NCBI RefSeq assembly: GCF_023276405.1
Contig: NZ_JALRMO010000001.1
Coordinates: 6,659,501 to 6,723,500, forward strand
DNA: 64,000 nt
Source of the DNA: Paenibacillus hamazuiensis
GTDB taxonomy: Bacteria > Bacillota > Bacilli > Paenibacillales > NBRC-103111
Direction: 5' to 3'
Numbering within the stretch: the stretch's first letter is position 1; each line of letters opens with the position of its first letter. The position numbers and the translations under genes were made by a program. The notes under the pieces were generated by a model. That model saw only the letters and a program-made list of their open reading frames with translations. It ran no database searches and was not told where the DNA came from. Below are positions 25,425 through 34,387 of the stretch, piece after piece.

Positions 25425-26450
25425 TCATCCCACCAGCGTCTTTATATGCAGCTCGCGTTCCTTGCTCAAATCGATATACTTCCCTTCCACCTGCACCAGC
25501 GGATTAACAATATCCAGCGGATTGACGATCACGATTTTGCATCGCCTTCCGTCGGTCAGCACGGCGTCGTCTCCGATGGACAGCTCCATCAGCCGCTGAA
25601 TGAACAGCTTGCAAATCATCGGCTCCAGCTTGCCGAATCCGTCCTCCTGCATCTGCCGGATGACCTGGTAAAACGGAGTCGCATCCTTATAAACCCGCTT
25701 CGAGGTCATCGCGTGAAAAATATCGGCGACCCCTACGATTTTGCTGTAAAAATCGATCCGGTCTCCTTTAAGGCCGTGAGGATAGCCGCCGCCGTCCTCC
25801 CGTTCGTGATGCTGCAGCGCAACGAGAGGGATGCGCGGGGATAAGCCGGGCGTTTTTTGCAAAATTTCGTACCCGTAAAGCGTATGTTTTTTCATCAGAA
25901 GGTATTCTTCGTTCGTAAACCGCCCCGGCTTGTTCAAAATATCGTCGTCGATCTGTACTTTGCCGATATCGTGCAGCGTCGCTGCCATGCTGAGTACGGA
26001 CAGTTCTTCCTCACCGAGGCCGAGCCATTTTCCGATCATCGTGGAGATGACGCCGACCCCGATATTATGCCGGTATGTATAATCGTCTTTCGCCTGCAAT
26101 CCGGACAAAACGCTGAAGAGGCTCGGGTATTCGGTCGCCTGATGGATCGTCGGGATGATCGTTTTATTGATTTCTTCGTAAGGAACCGTTTTTTTCTCGC
26201 GGACAAAATGAAAAATTTCTTTAATTTCTTCGCTGGCCCGGGTGACAAGATTTTCGTTGGTCGCATGTTCGTCCGGGGAAGCCGCGAGTTCGAAATCGTG
26301 CGCGTCCAAATAAATATCGTGTTTAGCCATCAAATCGACATGATATGGCTCGATGACGGTTCGAGAAGGGATCAGCACAACGCCCCGCCGATTAAAAATG
26401 TCCCGTTTTATCCGGTAGCCGATCCATTGCCGGTGTCGTTGCTCTGACAA
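25425..26450 (-). CDS. HD-GYP domain c-di-GMP phosphodiesterase
   Basis: About 341 residues. An N-terminal region of unknown type (about 115 residues) is followed by an HD-GYP domain: RHNIGVGVIS, LHDIGKVQIDDDIL, the HHEREDGGGYPHGL signature and VADIFHAMTSKR. All metal ligands and the GYP motif are present, so it should hydrolyse c-di-GMP. The start is TTG 26450: an in-frame TAG lies two codons upstream and no ATG is available for 40 residues; GGTGG is about 10 nt away. First gene of a two-gene unit with the PAS-GGDEF gene. Confidence 0.9.
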   Translation of the reverse strand: MSEQRHRQWIGYRIKRDIFNRRGVVLIPSRTVIEPYHVDLMAKHDIYLDAHDFELAASPDEHATNENLVTRASEEIKEIFHFVREKKTVPYEEINKTIIPTIHQATEYPSLFSVLSGLQAKDDYTYRHNIGVGVISTMIGKWLGLGEEELSVLSMAATLHDIGKVQIDDDILNKPGRFTNEEYLLMKKHTLYGYEILQKTPGLSPRIPLVALQHHEREDGGGYPHGLKGDRIDFYSKIVGVADIFHAMTSKRVYKDATPFYQVIRQMQEDGFGKLEPMICKLFIQRLMELSIGDDAVLTDGRRCKIVIVNPLDIVNPLVQVEGKYIDLSKERELHIKTLVG

Positions 26451-26505
26451 TTCCTATGCACCACCATTCCGGATGTCAAACCTGGGTTACGGCCCTCATG
26501 AATTT

Positions 26506-26533
26506 TAAAAAGCCACCCGCCTCTCGGGGGTGA
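26506..26533 (-). terminator. Terminator between sensor kinase and HD-GYP gene
   Basis: On the minus strand, CACCC...GGGTG with a short internal loop, then GCTTTTTAAAA. It ends the kinase transcript. A possible promoter at 26549-26575 would put this hairpin in the HD-GYP leader. Confidence 0.6.
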
Positions 26534-26616
26534 CGTCCACTGACTTATAATTTTATAGTAGCACTTTCTCGACAAAAAGAAGCTAAAGATTATCTAAAAT
26601 TTGACAAAAACCGAGT

Positions 26617-28701
26617 TTAATCAAACGCCCGGTACAGCGGAAGCATGAAACAAACGGTCGTTCCTTGCCCGACCCGGCTTTCCGCCCATATTTTGCCTCC
26701 GTGGAACTCGACGATCTCTCTGGCGATCGACAGACCGAGCCCGCTGCCGCCGCCGGCCGAATTGCGCGACTTGTCCTTTTTATAGAAACGGTCGAAGATG
26801 TAGGGAAGATCTTCCTGGGCGATCCCCGCCCCGTTATCATGAATTTTCGTCACGATCAAATGATGCTCCGCCTCATACACAAGCCGGATCGTTCCTCCCG
26901 CCGGAGTATGCTTCAGCGCATTATAGATCAGGTTCGTGTACACCTGATCCATCCGGTCGAGGTCGATCTTGACGGTACCCTGCAGCTCCTCTGCGGATGA
27001 AATATGCAGCTCGAAATGCAGGCCGGCTTCCTTCACCTCCAGCTCGTAACGCTCGGCAACAAGCCGGATATATTCCCGAACCGGCATTTCCTGAACATTG
27101 AAGCTGATTTGCCGCGCCTCCAGCTTGGAGAGCTGAAATAAATCCTGAATCAGCCGGTTGAGGCCGATGATCCGCGTATGAATCAGGCGCAAGTACCGGT
27201 GCTTCTGTTCCGGATCGCTGGCCACCCCATCCATCAGCGCCTCGACATAACCTTGAATGAGCGTCATCGGCGTTCCCAGGTCGTGGGAAATATTGGACAG
27301 CAGCTGCCGCCGCGAATTTTCCAAACGGCCCAGCTCCTCGTACATTTGCTCCAAGCTCTGATTCGACCTCTCCAAAGCCAGCGTCCGTTCCTTCACCTTC
27401 TGCTCCAGTCCGCTGTTCAGCTCCTGGAGCTCGCGCGAAATGATCTCCACCTGCCGGAACGCCTTGGCGGAGCGGATGCTGATGATGAGCGAGGTCGCGA
27501 GTATAAACACAATCAGGCCGGCCGGAACGAGGTTGCCGCGGGAGGACAGCAGGTTGTAATACAAAATATCGTAAATGACCGTGAAAACAAAGGCCGCAAC
27601 GCCGATAAAAGCGACGACCGCTCCGTCCCGCTTGCGGCAGGCGGCAAGCACGATCGCGTAAAGCACATAAGCGGATGCCGCTACCACTATCGCCTGATAA
27701 GGCGGCACCAAGTAGGCAGCGAACGGAAAAGGCGCCAATACGGCGCAAACCGCGAACGCGCCGCCGACCCAAAGGATGCCGGTCAGCACACGGCGCGATA
27801 TTTCCCTGGTGTACAGGGAACGGACGAATAAGACGGAAAGCGGTACGCCGCAAATCATCGTCAAGTATTCCACCCGGATCAACAGCTTCCACGGCAAGTC
27901 GGGGTCAAACTGGTAAACGGCCATTTCCCCAACCAGCACCGAGCGAACCGACATCAGCAAGCAAAACAGGCCGAAAAACAGCGCCGACCGATCCTGCTTT
28001 CTCAGCCAGTATATGCCGAGGTGATACATTCCCATAATCAGCAGGCAGCCGGCCAGAAAAACATCCAAGGCGAGTTTCCGGTGAGCGAACGCCTCGACGC
28101 CTTGAATCGTGCCCAAGAACACGCTGTTCCACAACCCTCCCCGGCGGTGGTCGAAATTGGACACCTGGAGCGTCAGCGTAAAGGCCGGTTTCTCCGGCAC
28201 AAAGGCGACGACCTCGGGAGCGTAATGCGGAACCGCTTCGGCCGCAGTGGTGCCGACCCGGCCGCCCTGCGCGACGAGCCGGCCGTCCACCCACAGCTTG
28301 TACGCCGTCTCGATGGGCGGCAGCTTGAGCGCGAGCATCGGCTCCCCTCCGTCGGTACGGACATGAAGGCGGTACGTTGCGAAGCCGGAGGCGGGCAGCT
28401 TTTCCCCGTTTTCCTTCGCTTGATTCCACGGAACCGGCATATCTCTGACCGCCGGGCGTTCGCCCGGGGGGAGGGAAGCTTCCGGACCGAGCAAACGGTT
28501 CCAATAAAACTCCCATTCTCCGTCCAATGCGACGATGCCGTTTTGCTCCCAGTTCCACCCCGTCAAATCGATCGAACCGGCTCCGGCCTTCGGCGCTTCC
28601 GGCGATGAATCGACAAAATTCGAGCATCCGGCTGACAAAAAGATGGAAAGCACCAACAATATCGTTTTATAATAGGAAATAAACTTCAATTTGGACACCA
28701 C
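26617..28701 (-). CDS. Sensor histidine kinase with 7TMR-DISM sensor
   Basis: About 694 residues. A hydrophobic N-terminus ending SAGC suggests a lipobox-like signal. An extracellular jelly-roll-like domain (residues 45-205, with WRxR-type and WxDGRL features) is followed by seven hydrophobic helices at about 210-410, the 7TMR-DISM plan for sensing an external ligand, probably a carbohydrate. A coiled coil leads to HisKA with SNISHDLGTP (phospho-His near residue 471), then ATPase motifs YNALKHTP, DNGAGI and GGSGLGLSI. The start is GTG, with AAGGAAAG just upstream. The response-regulator gene is divergent across 99 bp. Confidence 0.92.
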   Translation of the reverse strand: MVSKLKFISYYKTILLVLSIFLSAGCSNFVDSSPEAPKAGAGSIDLTGWNWEQNGIVALDGEWEFYWNRLLGPEASLPPGERPAVRDMPVPWNQAKENGEKLPASGFATYRLHVRTDGGEPMLALKLPPIETAYKLWVDGRLVAQGGRVGTTAAEAVPHYAPEVVAFVPEKPAFTLTLQVSNFDHRRGGLWNSVFLGTIQGVEAFAHRKLALDVFLAGCLLIMGMYHLGIYWLRKQDRSALFFGLFCLLMSVRSVLVGEMAVYQFDPDLPWKLLIRVEYLTMICGVPLSVLFVRSLYTREISRRVLTGILWVGGAFAVCAVLAPFPFAAYLVPPYQAIVVAASAYVLYAIVLAACRKRDGAVVAFIGVAAFVFTVIYDILYYNLLSSRGNLVPAGLIVFILATSLIISIRSAKAFRQVEIISRELQELNSGLEQKVKERTLALERSNQSLEQMYEELGRLENSRRQLLSNISHDLGTPMTLIQGYVEALMDGVASDPEQKHRYLRLIHTRIIGLNRLIQDLFQLSKLEARQISFNVQEMPVREYIRLVAERYELEVKEAGLHFELHISSAEELQGTVKIDLDRMDQVYTNLIYNALKHTPAGGTIRLVYEAEHHLIVTKIHDNGAGIAQEDLPYIFDRFYKKDKSRNSAGGGSGLGLSIAREIVEFHGGKIWAESRVGQGTTVCFMLPLYRAFD

Positions 28702-28800
28702 ATTCTTTCCTTGGCTTGTTGCTTACTGCTGTACAACTACAGCATAACGCAAACCTTTTCTTTTGAAAACGACGTCACTTGGACGAGGGGGTCATCTTTC

Positions 28801-29520
28801 ATGTCGGGAGAAAAAATAATGATTGTGGACGATGAGCCCGAAATTGTCGAGCTCATTCAGTTGTATTTGCTGAAGGAAGGTTATGAAGTCATCAGCGTCG
28901 GCGACGGCCGCAAAGTATACGATGCGGTCATGCAGCACCGGCCCGACCTGATCATCCTGGATATACTGCTTCCGGGGATGGACGGCATCGAGGTATGCTG
29001 TCAGCTGCGTAAAACGGTACATACTCCGATCTTGTTCATCAGCTGCAAAAAAGAAGATATGGACATTATTCTCGGGCTCAGCACCGGAGGAGACGATTAC
29101 ATCACCAAGCCGTTCAGCCCGAGCCAGCTTGTCGCGCGGGTAAAGGCGCACCTGCGCCGCATTCGGCTGCAGGGACGCATGATGGAAGACGCGCAGACGC
29201 TGTCTTTTCCGGGGCTTGAACTCGACCTGCTCAGCCACAATGTCAGGATGAATGGCCAGCTCATCCCCCTCTCCTCCAAAGAGTTCGATCTGCTGGCACA
29301 GCTTGCCCGAAATCCGAGCAAGGTATATCGCATCGAGGATTTGTACAAAGCGATCTGGGGCGTGGACAGCAACGGAGATACGCGCACGCTGCTCGTTCAT
29401 ATCAGCAATTTGCGCAAAAAAATAGAGCCGTGTCCGGCGGACCCGAAATATATTTTAACGGTGCGCGGGATCGGCTATAAATTTAACGATTTTTCGAAGC
29501 AGGAGGGCCATACGGGTTAA
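28801..29520 (+). CDS. OmpR/PhoB-family response regulator
   Basis: About 239 residues. Receiver domain with the acidic pair VDDEP, phospho-Asp in ILDILLPGMDG (about residue 54) and Lys in ITKPFSPS, followed by a winged-helix domain (SSKEFDLLAQLARNPSKVY ... LLVHISNLRKKIEP ... TVRGIGYKF). GAGGGGGTC is 8 nt from ATG 28801. Partner of the divergent 7TM sensor kinase. Its stop codon overlaps that of the convergent pseudouridine synthase gene within TTAA. Confidence 0.95.
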   Translation: MSGEKIMIVDDEPEIVELIQLYLLKEGYEVISVGDGRKVYDAVMQHRPDLIILDILLPGMDGIEVCCQLRKTVHTPILFISCKKEDMDIILGLSTGGDDYITKPFSPSQLVARVKAHLRRIRLQGRMMEDAQTLSFPGLELDLLSHNVRMNGQLIPLSSKEFDLLAQLARNPSKVYRIEDLYKAIWGVDSNGDTRTLLVHISNLRKKIEPCPADPKYILTVRGIGYKFNDFSKQEGHTG

Positions 29521-30236
29521 CCTTCAGGCCTGGAGAGTCGCTGCTCATAATGAATAAGCCGCTTAAGCTCGGCCAGCTCGTCCGGCGTCAAATTGCGCCA
29601 TGTCCCGACCTTCAGCCCGTCCAGCCGGATATTCATGATCCGCACCCGCTGCAGGCGGCGCACCGTATAGCCGAATGCCGCGCACATCCGGCGAATTTGC
29701 CGGTTCAGCCCTTGCGTCAGCACGATGCGGAACGTCCGCTCCCCCATGGGAGAAACTTTGCAAGGTTTCGTCGTCGTGCCGAGTATTTTCACACCGGTGG
29801 ACATCCCTTTGACAAAAATCGGCGTAATCGGCTTGTCCACGGTGACGATATATTCCTTCTCATGCTCAAACTCGGAACGCAAGATCAAATTGACGATATC
29901 CCCGTCATTGGTCAGCAGGATGAGACCTTCCGAGTCCTTATCCAGACGGCCGATCGGGAAAATCCGTTCGCGATGCCCGACGAAATCGACGATATTGCCC
30001 TTGACGTGCCGTTCGGTCGTGCTCGTAATGCCGACCGGTTTGTTCAGAGCAATGTAGACGTGGCGCGTCTTCTCTCCGATCGGACGCCCGTCCACGCGCA
30101 CGTCGTCCCCTTCTTCCACCAGGCTGCCGAGCTCGGCTACCCGGCCGTTGATCGTCACGCGTTTCGCTTCGACCCACGCATCCGCCTCGCGGCGCGAGCA
30201 AATGCCCGTTTCGCTTATAAATTTGTTGATCCTCAA
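29517..30236 (-). CDS. rluF: 23S rRNA pseudouridine synthase, RluF-like
   Basis: About 239 residues, RsuA/RluB/RluE/RluF group. An N-terminal S4 RNA-binding domain (MRINKFISETGICSRREAD) is followed by the catalytic domain with GRLDKDSEGLILLTNDG (catalytic Asp) and TQGLNRQIRRM. The RQIRRMC pattern and length fit RluF, which modifies 23S rRNA near position 2604, but the exact target cannot be proved here. The start is TTG, with GGGAGTGAT about 10 nt upstream. Confidence 0.85.
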   Translation of the reverse strand: MRINKFISETGICSRREADAWVEAKRVTINGRVAELGSLVEEGDDVRVDGRPIGEKTRHVYIALNKPVGITSTTERHVKGNIVDFVGHRERIFPIGRLDKDSEGLILLTNDGDIVNLILRSEFEHEKEYIVTVDKPITPIFVKGMSTGVKILGTTTKPCKVSPMGERTFRIVLTQGLNRQIRRMCAAFGYTVRRLQRVRIMNIRLDGLKVGTWRNLTPDELAELKRLIHYEQRLSRPEG

Positions 30237-30438
30237 AGCCTGATCACTCCCGCTGTTGTTTCGCTGGCATTCATTATACCATTGCGTGCGGAATTGCCCA
30301 AATGGCGATCTGTTCCTCCCGGGCCACCTGCCGAAACGGCAATCGTCCCACGAATCTTATGGATACGCCAATGAAAGGGATTGTTCCCGTTCATGAATCG
30401 ACCGTTTCATACGGTACGTTAAACGGGAGGGAAAGTTT

Positions 30439-32481
30439 ATGATCAAATTAGTCCGGAAGACGGCGCCAAAGCGCCCCCGGAGCAAAAAGGCTGTCCTGCG
30501 CGGGTTTGTCCTAGCGGCGGCGGTTCTTTTTATCGCGTCCGTTTCCTGGACCGCCTATGCCGTCAGCGCGCTCGACGTGAGCCGGCTGGAAAATCCGCTG
30601 CCGGAGCCGACGACGGTGCTGGATCGGTACGACCAGCCGGCATCCCAGCTCTCCGCTTCGAAAATCGTCCCGGTCCCGCTTGCGCAAATGCCGCTCGATT
30701 TGCGGAACGCCGTCATCGCCACGGAGGACCGGCGCTTCTATGAACATATCGGCGTCGATCTGTGGGCGATCGCCCGCGCCACCATACGCGATGTGGCGAC
30801 CGGTTCGATGAAGGAGGGCGGAAGCACGATTACGCAACAGCTGGCCAAAAATATGTTCCTTACCTCCGACAAAACGTGGAGCCGCAAGCTGAAGGAAGCG
30901 GGTTATGCGGTCAAGCTGCATTTTGCCTATACGAAGGACGAGATATTGGAGCTGTATTTGAATACGATCTATTTCGGGCAAGGCTGCTGGGGGGTGCAGT
31001 GCGCCTCCCGGCAATATTTCGGCAAGGACGTCCAGGCGCTGACGCTGGAGGAATGCGCCGTGCTGGCCGGTTTGCCGAAGGCGCCCAGCGCCTATGACCC
31101 GATCCGCCACCCGGAGGAGGCGGCCGAGCGGCGCAATACGGTGCTGGCGCTGATGCGGGACCAGCACTTTATTTCCGATGCGCAGTATGCCCAGGCATCG
31201 GCCGGTCCGATCACGCTCAGCAGCTCCAAGCGGCCGTCGCTCAAGGGGCAATATCCGTCCTACACGGATTATGTGATCGAGGAGGCTTCCGAGCTTTACG
31301 GGTTTACCGAGCAGCAGCTGCTGACCGGCGGCTTGCTCGTGTATACCGAGCTTGATCCGGCGGCGCAGCAAGCCGCCGAGGAGGCGTACCGCCGGGACGA
31401 CCTGTTCCCGAAGTCGCCGGACGACCAGCCGGTGCAAAGCGGGGCGGCCGTGCTGGACCCGCACACCGGCGGCATCGCGGCGCTGATCGGCGGCCGCGGC
31501 GACGCGGTGTACCGCGGCTTCAACCGCGCAACGCAGCTGAAGCGGCAGCCCGGCTCCGCGTTCAAGCCGATCGCCGTATACGGCCCGGCGCTGGAGCGCG
31601 GCTGGACGCCGGAGTCGCTGCTGTACGACGGCGAGCTGAACATCGCCGGCTACCGGCCCCGCGACTGGGACGGCGGCACGCGCGGCCAGGTGACGATGCG
31701 CGAGGCGCTGCTGCGCTCGTGGAACATCCCGGCCGTCTGGCTGCTGAACGAGATCGGCCTGCAGGCCGGCATCGACTACGCGGGGCGTGCGGGCATTCCG
31801 CTGGGAGCCGGCGACCGGTCGCTCAGCATCGCGCTCGGCGGCTTGTTCGAAGGCGTGTCGCCGCTGCAGATGGCGCAGGCGTACGGCGCCTTCGCGAACG
31901 GCGGCGAGCTCGTTCAGGCGCACGCCATCCGCAAAATCACGACGAAGGACGGCCATGTGCTCGTCGAAGCCGCACCCACGCGCAGCCGCGTAACGGCGCC
32001 GGAGCACGCGTACACGATGACGCGGCTGCTGCAGGCGGTCGTGGCCGAGGGCGGCGGCCGCCAGGCGGCGCTGCCCCGGCCGACGGCCGGCAAGTCCGGC
32101 ACGACGCAGCTGCCGGACTTGCCGGAGTTTGCCGCGGCGGGCCGTGACGGCGCCCGCGACGCGTGGTTCGTCGGCTACACGCCGGAGTATGCCGCCGCCG
32201 TCTGGGTCGGTTACGACAAAACCGACCGCAGCCATTATTTGACGACGTCGGGCGGAGCCGTACCGGCCGTCCTGTTTCGAGAAATCCTGCAGCGGGCGCT
32301 GAACGGCGTGCCGGTGCAGGATTTCGCCGCGCCGCCGGGCTGGCAGCCTGCGGCGGGCGCTGCTGCGCCGGGCCCCGGCGGCTTGGCGGCGCCTCCTGCG
32401 GCAAAGCCGGAGCAGCCGGCTGCACCTCCGGGGCAAGCCCACGGCGGCGGCCCGAAGGGCAAAAAGAAGGGCCGGGATTAA
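30439..32481 (+). CDS. Class A penicillin-binding protein (bifunctional transglycosylase/transpeptidase)
   Basis: About 680 residues. Short cytosolic basic tail, one membrane anchor (residues 20-43), then a GT51 glycosyltransferase with ATEDRRFYEH (catalytic Glu) and GGSTITQQLAKN. A penicillin-binding transpeptidase follows, with SxxK as GSAFKPI (about residue 375), SxN as RSWN (about 432) and KSGTT (about 552). It polymerises and cross-links peptidoglycan. The last 60 residues are Pro/Ala/Gly-rich and end in a Lys-rich segment, a disordered tail found in many PBP1-type proteins of Bacillales. GGGAGGG precedes the ATG. Confidence 0.95.
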   Translation: MIKLVRKTAPKRPRSKKAVLRGFVLAAAVLFIASVSWTAYAVSALDVSRLENPLPEPTTVLDRYDQPASQLSASKIVPVPLAQMPLDLRNAVIATEDRRFYEHIGVDLWAIARATIRDVATGSMKEGGSTITQQLAKNMFLTSDKTWSRKLKEAGYAVKLHFAYTKDEILELYLNTIYFGQGCWGVQCASRQYFGKDVQALTLEECAVLAGLPKAPSAYDPIRHPEEAAERRNTVLALMRDQHFISDAQYAQASAGPITLSSSKRPSLKGQYPSYTDYVIEEASELYGFTEQQLLTGGLLVYTELDPAAQQAAEEAYRRDDLFPKSPDDQPVQSGAAVLDPHTGGIAALIGGRGDAVYRGFNRATQLKRQPGSAFKPIAVYGPALERGWTPESLLYDGELNIAGYRPRDWDGGTRGQVTMREALLRSWNIPAVWLLNEIGLQAGIDYAGRAGIPLGAGDRSLSIALGGLFEGVSPLQMAQAYGAFANGGELVQAHAIRKITTKDGHVLVEAAPTRSRVTAPEHAYTMTRLLQAVVAEGGGRQAALPRPTAGKSGTTQLPDLPEFAAAGRDGARDAWFVGYTPEYAAAVWVGYDKTDRSHYLTTSGGAVPAVLFREILQRALNGVPVQDFAAPPGWQPAAGAAAPGPGGLAAPPAAKPEQPAAPPGQAHGGGPKGKKKGRD

Positions 32482-32564
32482 GCATCCCGGCTCCTGAATT
32501 ATCGCTGCTATACCTTTAGCTGGGGGCCCTTCGTTAAGGGAGCGAATCCGCCAAATTCACACTC

Positions 32565-32746
32565 TAACGGACATCAGCGCCGCTATTTTCCGTCATTTGC
32601 ACGGATCTTGAATGCAACGGACTCCAGCGCCGTTATTGAGCAAAAAATACCATCCGTTTACGGTTTTTTCGCTCAATAGCGCCTCCCGGGTCCGTTACAT
32701 TTTCAAATCGCCCTATTTTCATTAAATAACGGCTGCTCGGTCCGTC
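32565..32746. repeat. Palindromic cluster of four AACGGAC...CGCTATT units
   Basis: Two forward units (32565-32589 and 32616-32639, sharing AACGGAC, CAGCGCCG and TATT) face two inverted units (32671-32697 and 32725-32746). They are arranged symmetrically around about 32654. The inner arms 32611-32647 and 32664-32701 pair over more than 30 positions with few mismatches. No gene in it. Looks like a folded dispersed repeat. Confidence 0.7.
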
Positions 32747-32806
32747 AGCAATACGAATGGGTATTCCGGGATCAATCTCAATCTATGGGCGTCCTACGCT
32801 ATCGGG

Positions 32807-32945
32807 TTAAGCGGGGCCATAGCGGAACTGTGGTAACTATGGTTCGCTAAGTGGATCCATTTCGGATATTTTTGAAAAATTAGCGGTACTCAGGTGATCT
32901 ATTGTCTGTTTTCCCACTCCTCAAGCCATTTTCTACCGATATATT
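32807..32945. repeat. Dispersed intergenic repeat, copy A
   Basis: Shares with 35504-35655, in the same order, TTAAGCGGGG, ATAGCG(G/A)AACT, CTAAG(T/C)GG, ATTTC, and a 30-base core around TGAAAA(A)TTAGCGG, then CTCAGGTG and GCCATTTTC. Not coding. Confidence 0.7.
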
Positions 32946-33210
32946 GCCTCTCAGCTCCTTTATTTTTTTCAATGTGCCCATCTATCCGCGGATAGCGAAC
33001 GTGTATTCCTCTTCGGTTTATATACCTATATACTACGATCCGTATGTATCCGTTAAACCGACACCCATTGACTGGGCATCTCATCCCAGCTAACTTCCGG
33101 TCACTTATTGCTCCGGTTAACCCCAGCACGGCAACTCTCTGTTCCTACAAAAACGGCCTTTACAACGGTTGATTCTCGTCTGTCCTACAGTCTTGTACTT
33201 TGTATGGACC
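32946..33210. other. Intergenic remainder, no feature recognised
   Basis: About 265 bp between the repeat and the next terminator. It holds only short unsupported reading frames and an A+T-rich patch near 33020-33050. I see no RNA gene or promoter pattern that stands out. Confidence 0.6.
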
Positions 33211-33242
33211 AAAAAAACATGCAGCCCTGTAAGCTGCATGCT
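33211..33242 (-). terminator. Terminator of the secreted low-complexity protein gene
   Basis: GCATGCAGC / GCTGCATG(T) with a short loop, followed on the minus strand by seven T. Confidence 0.85.
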
Positions 33243-33267
33243 TCGGAACACCTTGACGTACGCCCGT

Positions 33268-34383
33268 TCAATCGTCTTTGTCTTTGTCCTTGCCTTTGTC
33301 CTTTCCCTTGCCCGGATGTTCGTCGCGTTTTTCCTTCGTCTTCTCGTTCTTATCGTCCTTTTCGGAATCGGCGAGTTTGCCGCCGGGCCGTTCATCTTCC
33401 GCGTCCCGGATGGAGGTAGACGATGCCGCGGAGGGCGGGGACATTTGAAATCCCTTAACCTCCAGCTTCAGGTTAAGCGAACGGTCGGATAAGCCTAGCT
33501 CCTTGGCGAGCCGCTGCTTCACCTGCTCCTCGGCGTCGGCTGCGGACAAATTGACGCCTGCAAGCCACTGGCGAAGCACCTGCTGCGCCTCATTGCCGTC
33601 CAGCTTGATGCGGGCGTGGTCCCCGGAATCGATATACAGCCATCCTTTGCTTTCGCCCTGCTTGCCTTCCAGCTTCGCTTCCAGGCGAATTCCGCTGCCG
33701 CGCAGCGACAGCTTCAGTTCGCTCCATACAGGCTGGGCCTGCCCGGTCCCAACGGAAGCCGCTGAGGACGCTTGACCCTTTTGGCCTGCCCCCGTCCCTG
33801 CCGCAGCCGATCCCGGTTGCGTTGCCGCCGCAGCACCGCTGCCCTGCGAAACGACACCGGAGCGTGCGCTTCCCGATGCGCCGGTGCCGGAGGAGCCGCT
33901 TAAGCCGGTGCTGCCGGGTGCCGCGATGCCGGAAGAAGCGCCGCTGCCCTGGCCGGCGGCTCCGGCGTTCGGCGAGCCTGCGGAGCGGGCCGTACCGGAC
34001 GCGGCTTCCCCGGGGGCTGCTGTGGTCCCGGCTCCGCCTGTACCGGCCGCAGGTGCCGGCGACGGAGCCGCGCTTGCCGCTTTTATATAAGCAGCCTGCC
34101 CTTTGCTGTTCAATATGATGTCGAGCGTATCACCCGGCTGAAGATCGGACAGCGCCGCCTTTTTCCCGTTGCGGTATACCCAGACGGACGACGCGAGCGG
34201 ATAGCTTTGATCCGCCCCTTGAACACGGACGTTCATCGTTTTCTGCTTGGCGTCCGTCCCGGCAAAGATGCCGCTCGTTTCCTGGGACACCTCCGCAGAA
34301 GCCGGACTATCGGCCATCCACAGGCCAAAGACAGCCAAAAGCGTACAAAATGCGCAAAGCGAAATGACGATCATTTTTTTCAT
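33268..34383 (-). CDS. Secreted protein with Gly/Ala/Ser-rich linker and charged tail, unknown
   Basis: About 371 residues. A signal peptide of about 30 residues (MKKMIVISL..., AxA near residue 29) is followed by a small beta-rich domain (32-105). A low-complexity Gly/Ala/Ser/Pro linker spans about 105-215, and a second compact domain about 215-310 contains KLSLRGSGIRLEAKLEGKQG and an amphipathic helix. The tail is strongly charged, Lys/Asp/Glu repeats ending KDKDKDD. No family recognised. The linker is coded by GC-rich repetitive DNA that may vary between strains. The Shine-Dalgarno GGGGGG, 6 nt ahead of the ATG, is buried in a long hairpin (separate entry). Confidence 0.75.
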   Translation of the reverse strand: MKKMIVISLCAFCTLLAVFGLWMADSPASAEVSQETSGIFAGTDAKQKTMNVRVQGADQSYPLASSVWVYRNGKKAALSDLQPGDTLDIILNSKGQAAYIKAASAAPSPAPAAGTGGAGTTAAPGEAASGTARSAGSPNAGAAGQGSGASSGIAAPGSTGLSGSSGTGASGSARSGVVSQGSGAAAATQPGSAAAGTGAGQKGQASSAASVGTGQAQPVWSELKLSLRGSGIRLEAKLEGKQGESKGWLYIDSGDHARIKLDGNEAQQVLRQWLAGVNLSAADAEEQVKQRLAKELGLSDRSLNLKLEVKGFQMSPPSAASSTSIRDAEDERPGGKLADSEKDDKNEKTKEKRDEHPGKGKDKGKDKDKDD

Positions 34384-34387
34384 GGAA

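Noticed and set aside
30511-32442. Very long open frame opposite the penicillin-binding protein gene
   Set aside because: A by-product of high GC at third codon positions; the plus-strand gene has complete enzymatic motifs.
32899-33492. Several short open frames on both strands in the repeat region
   Set aside because: No ribosome sites, no protein-like composition, and overlap with repeats or with the secreted-protein gene.
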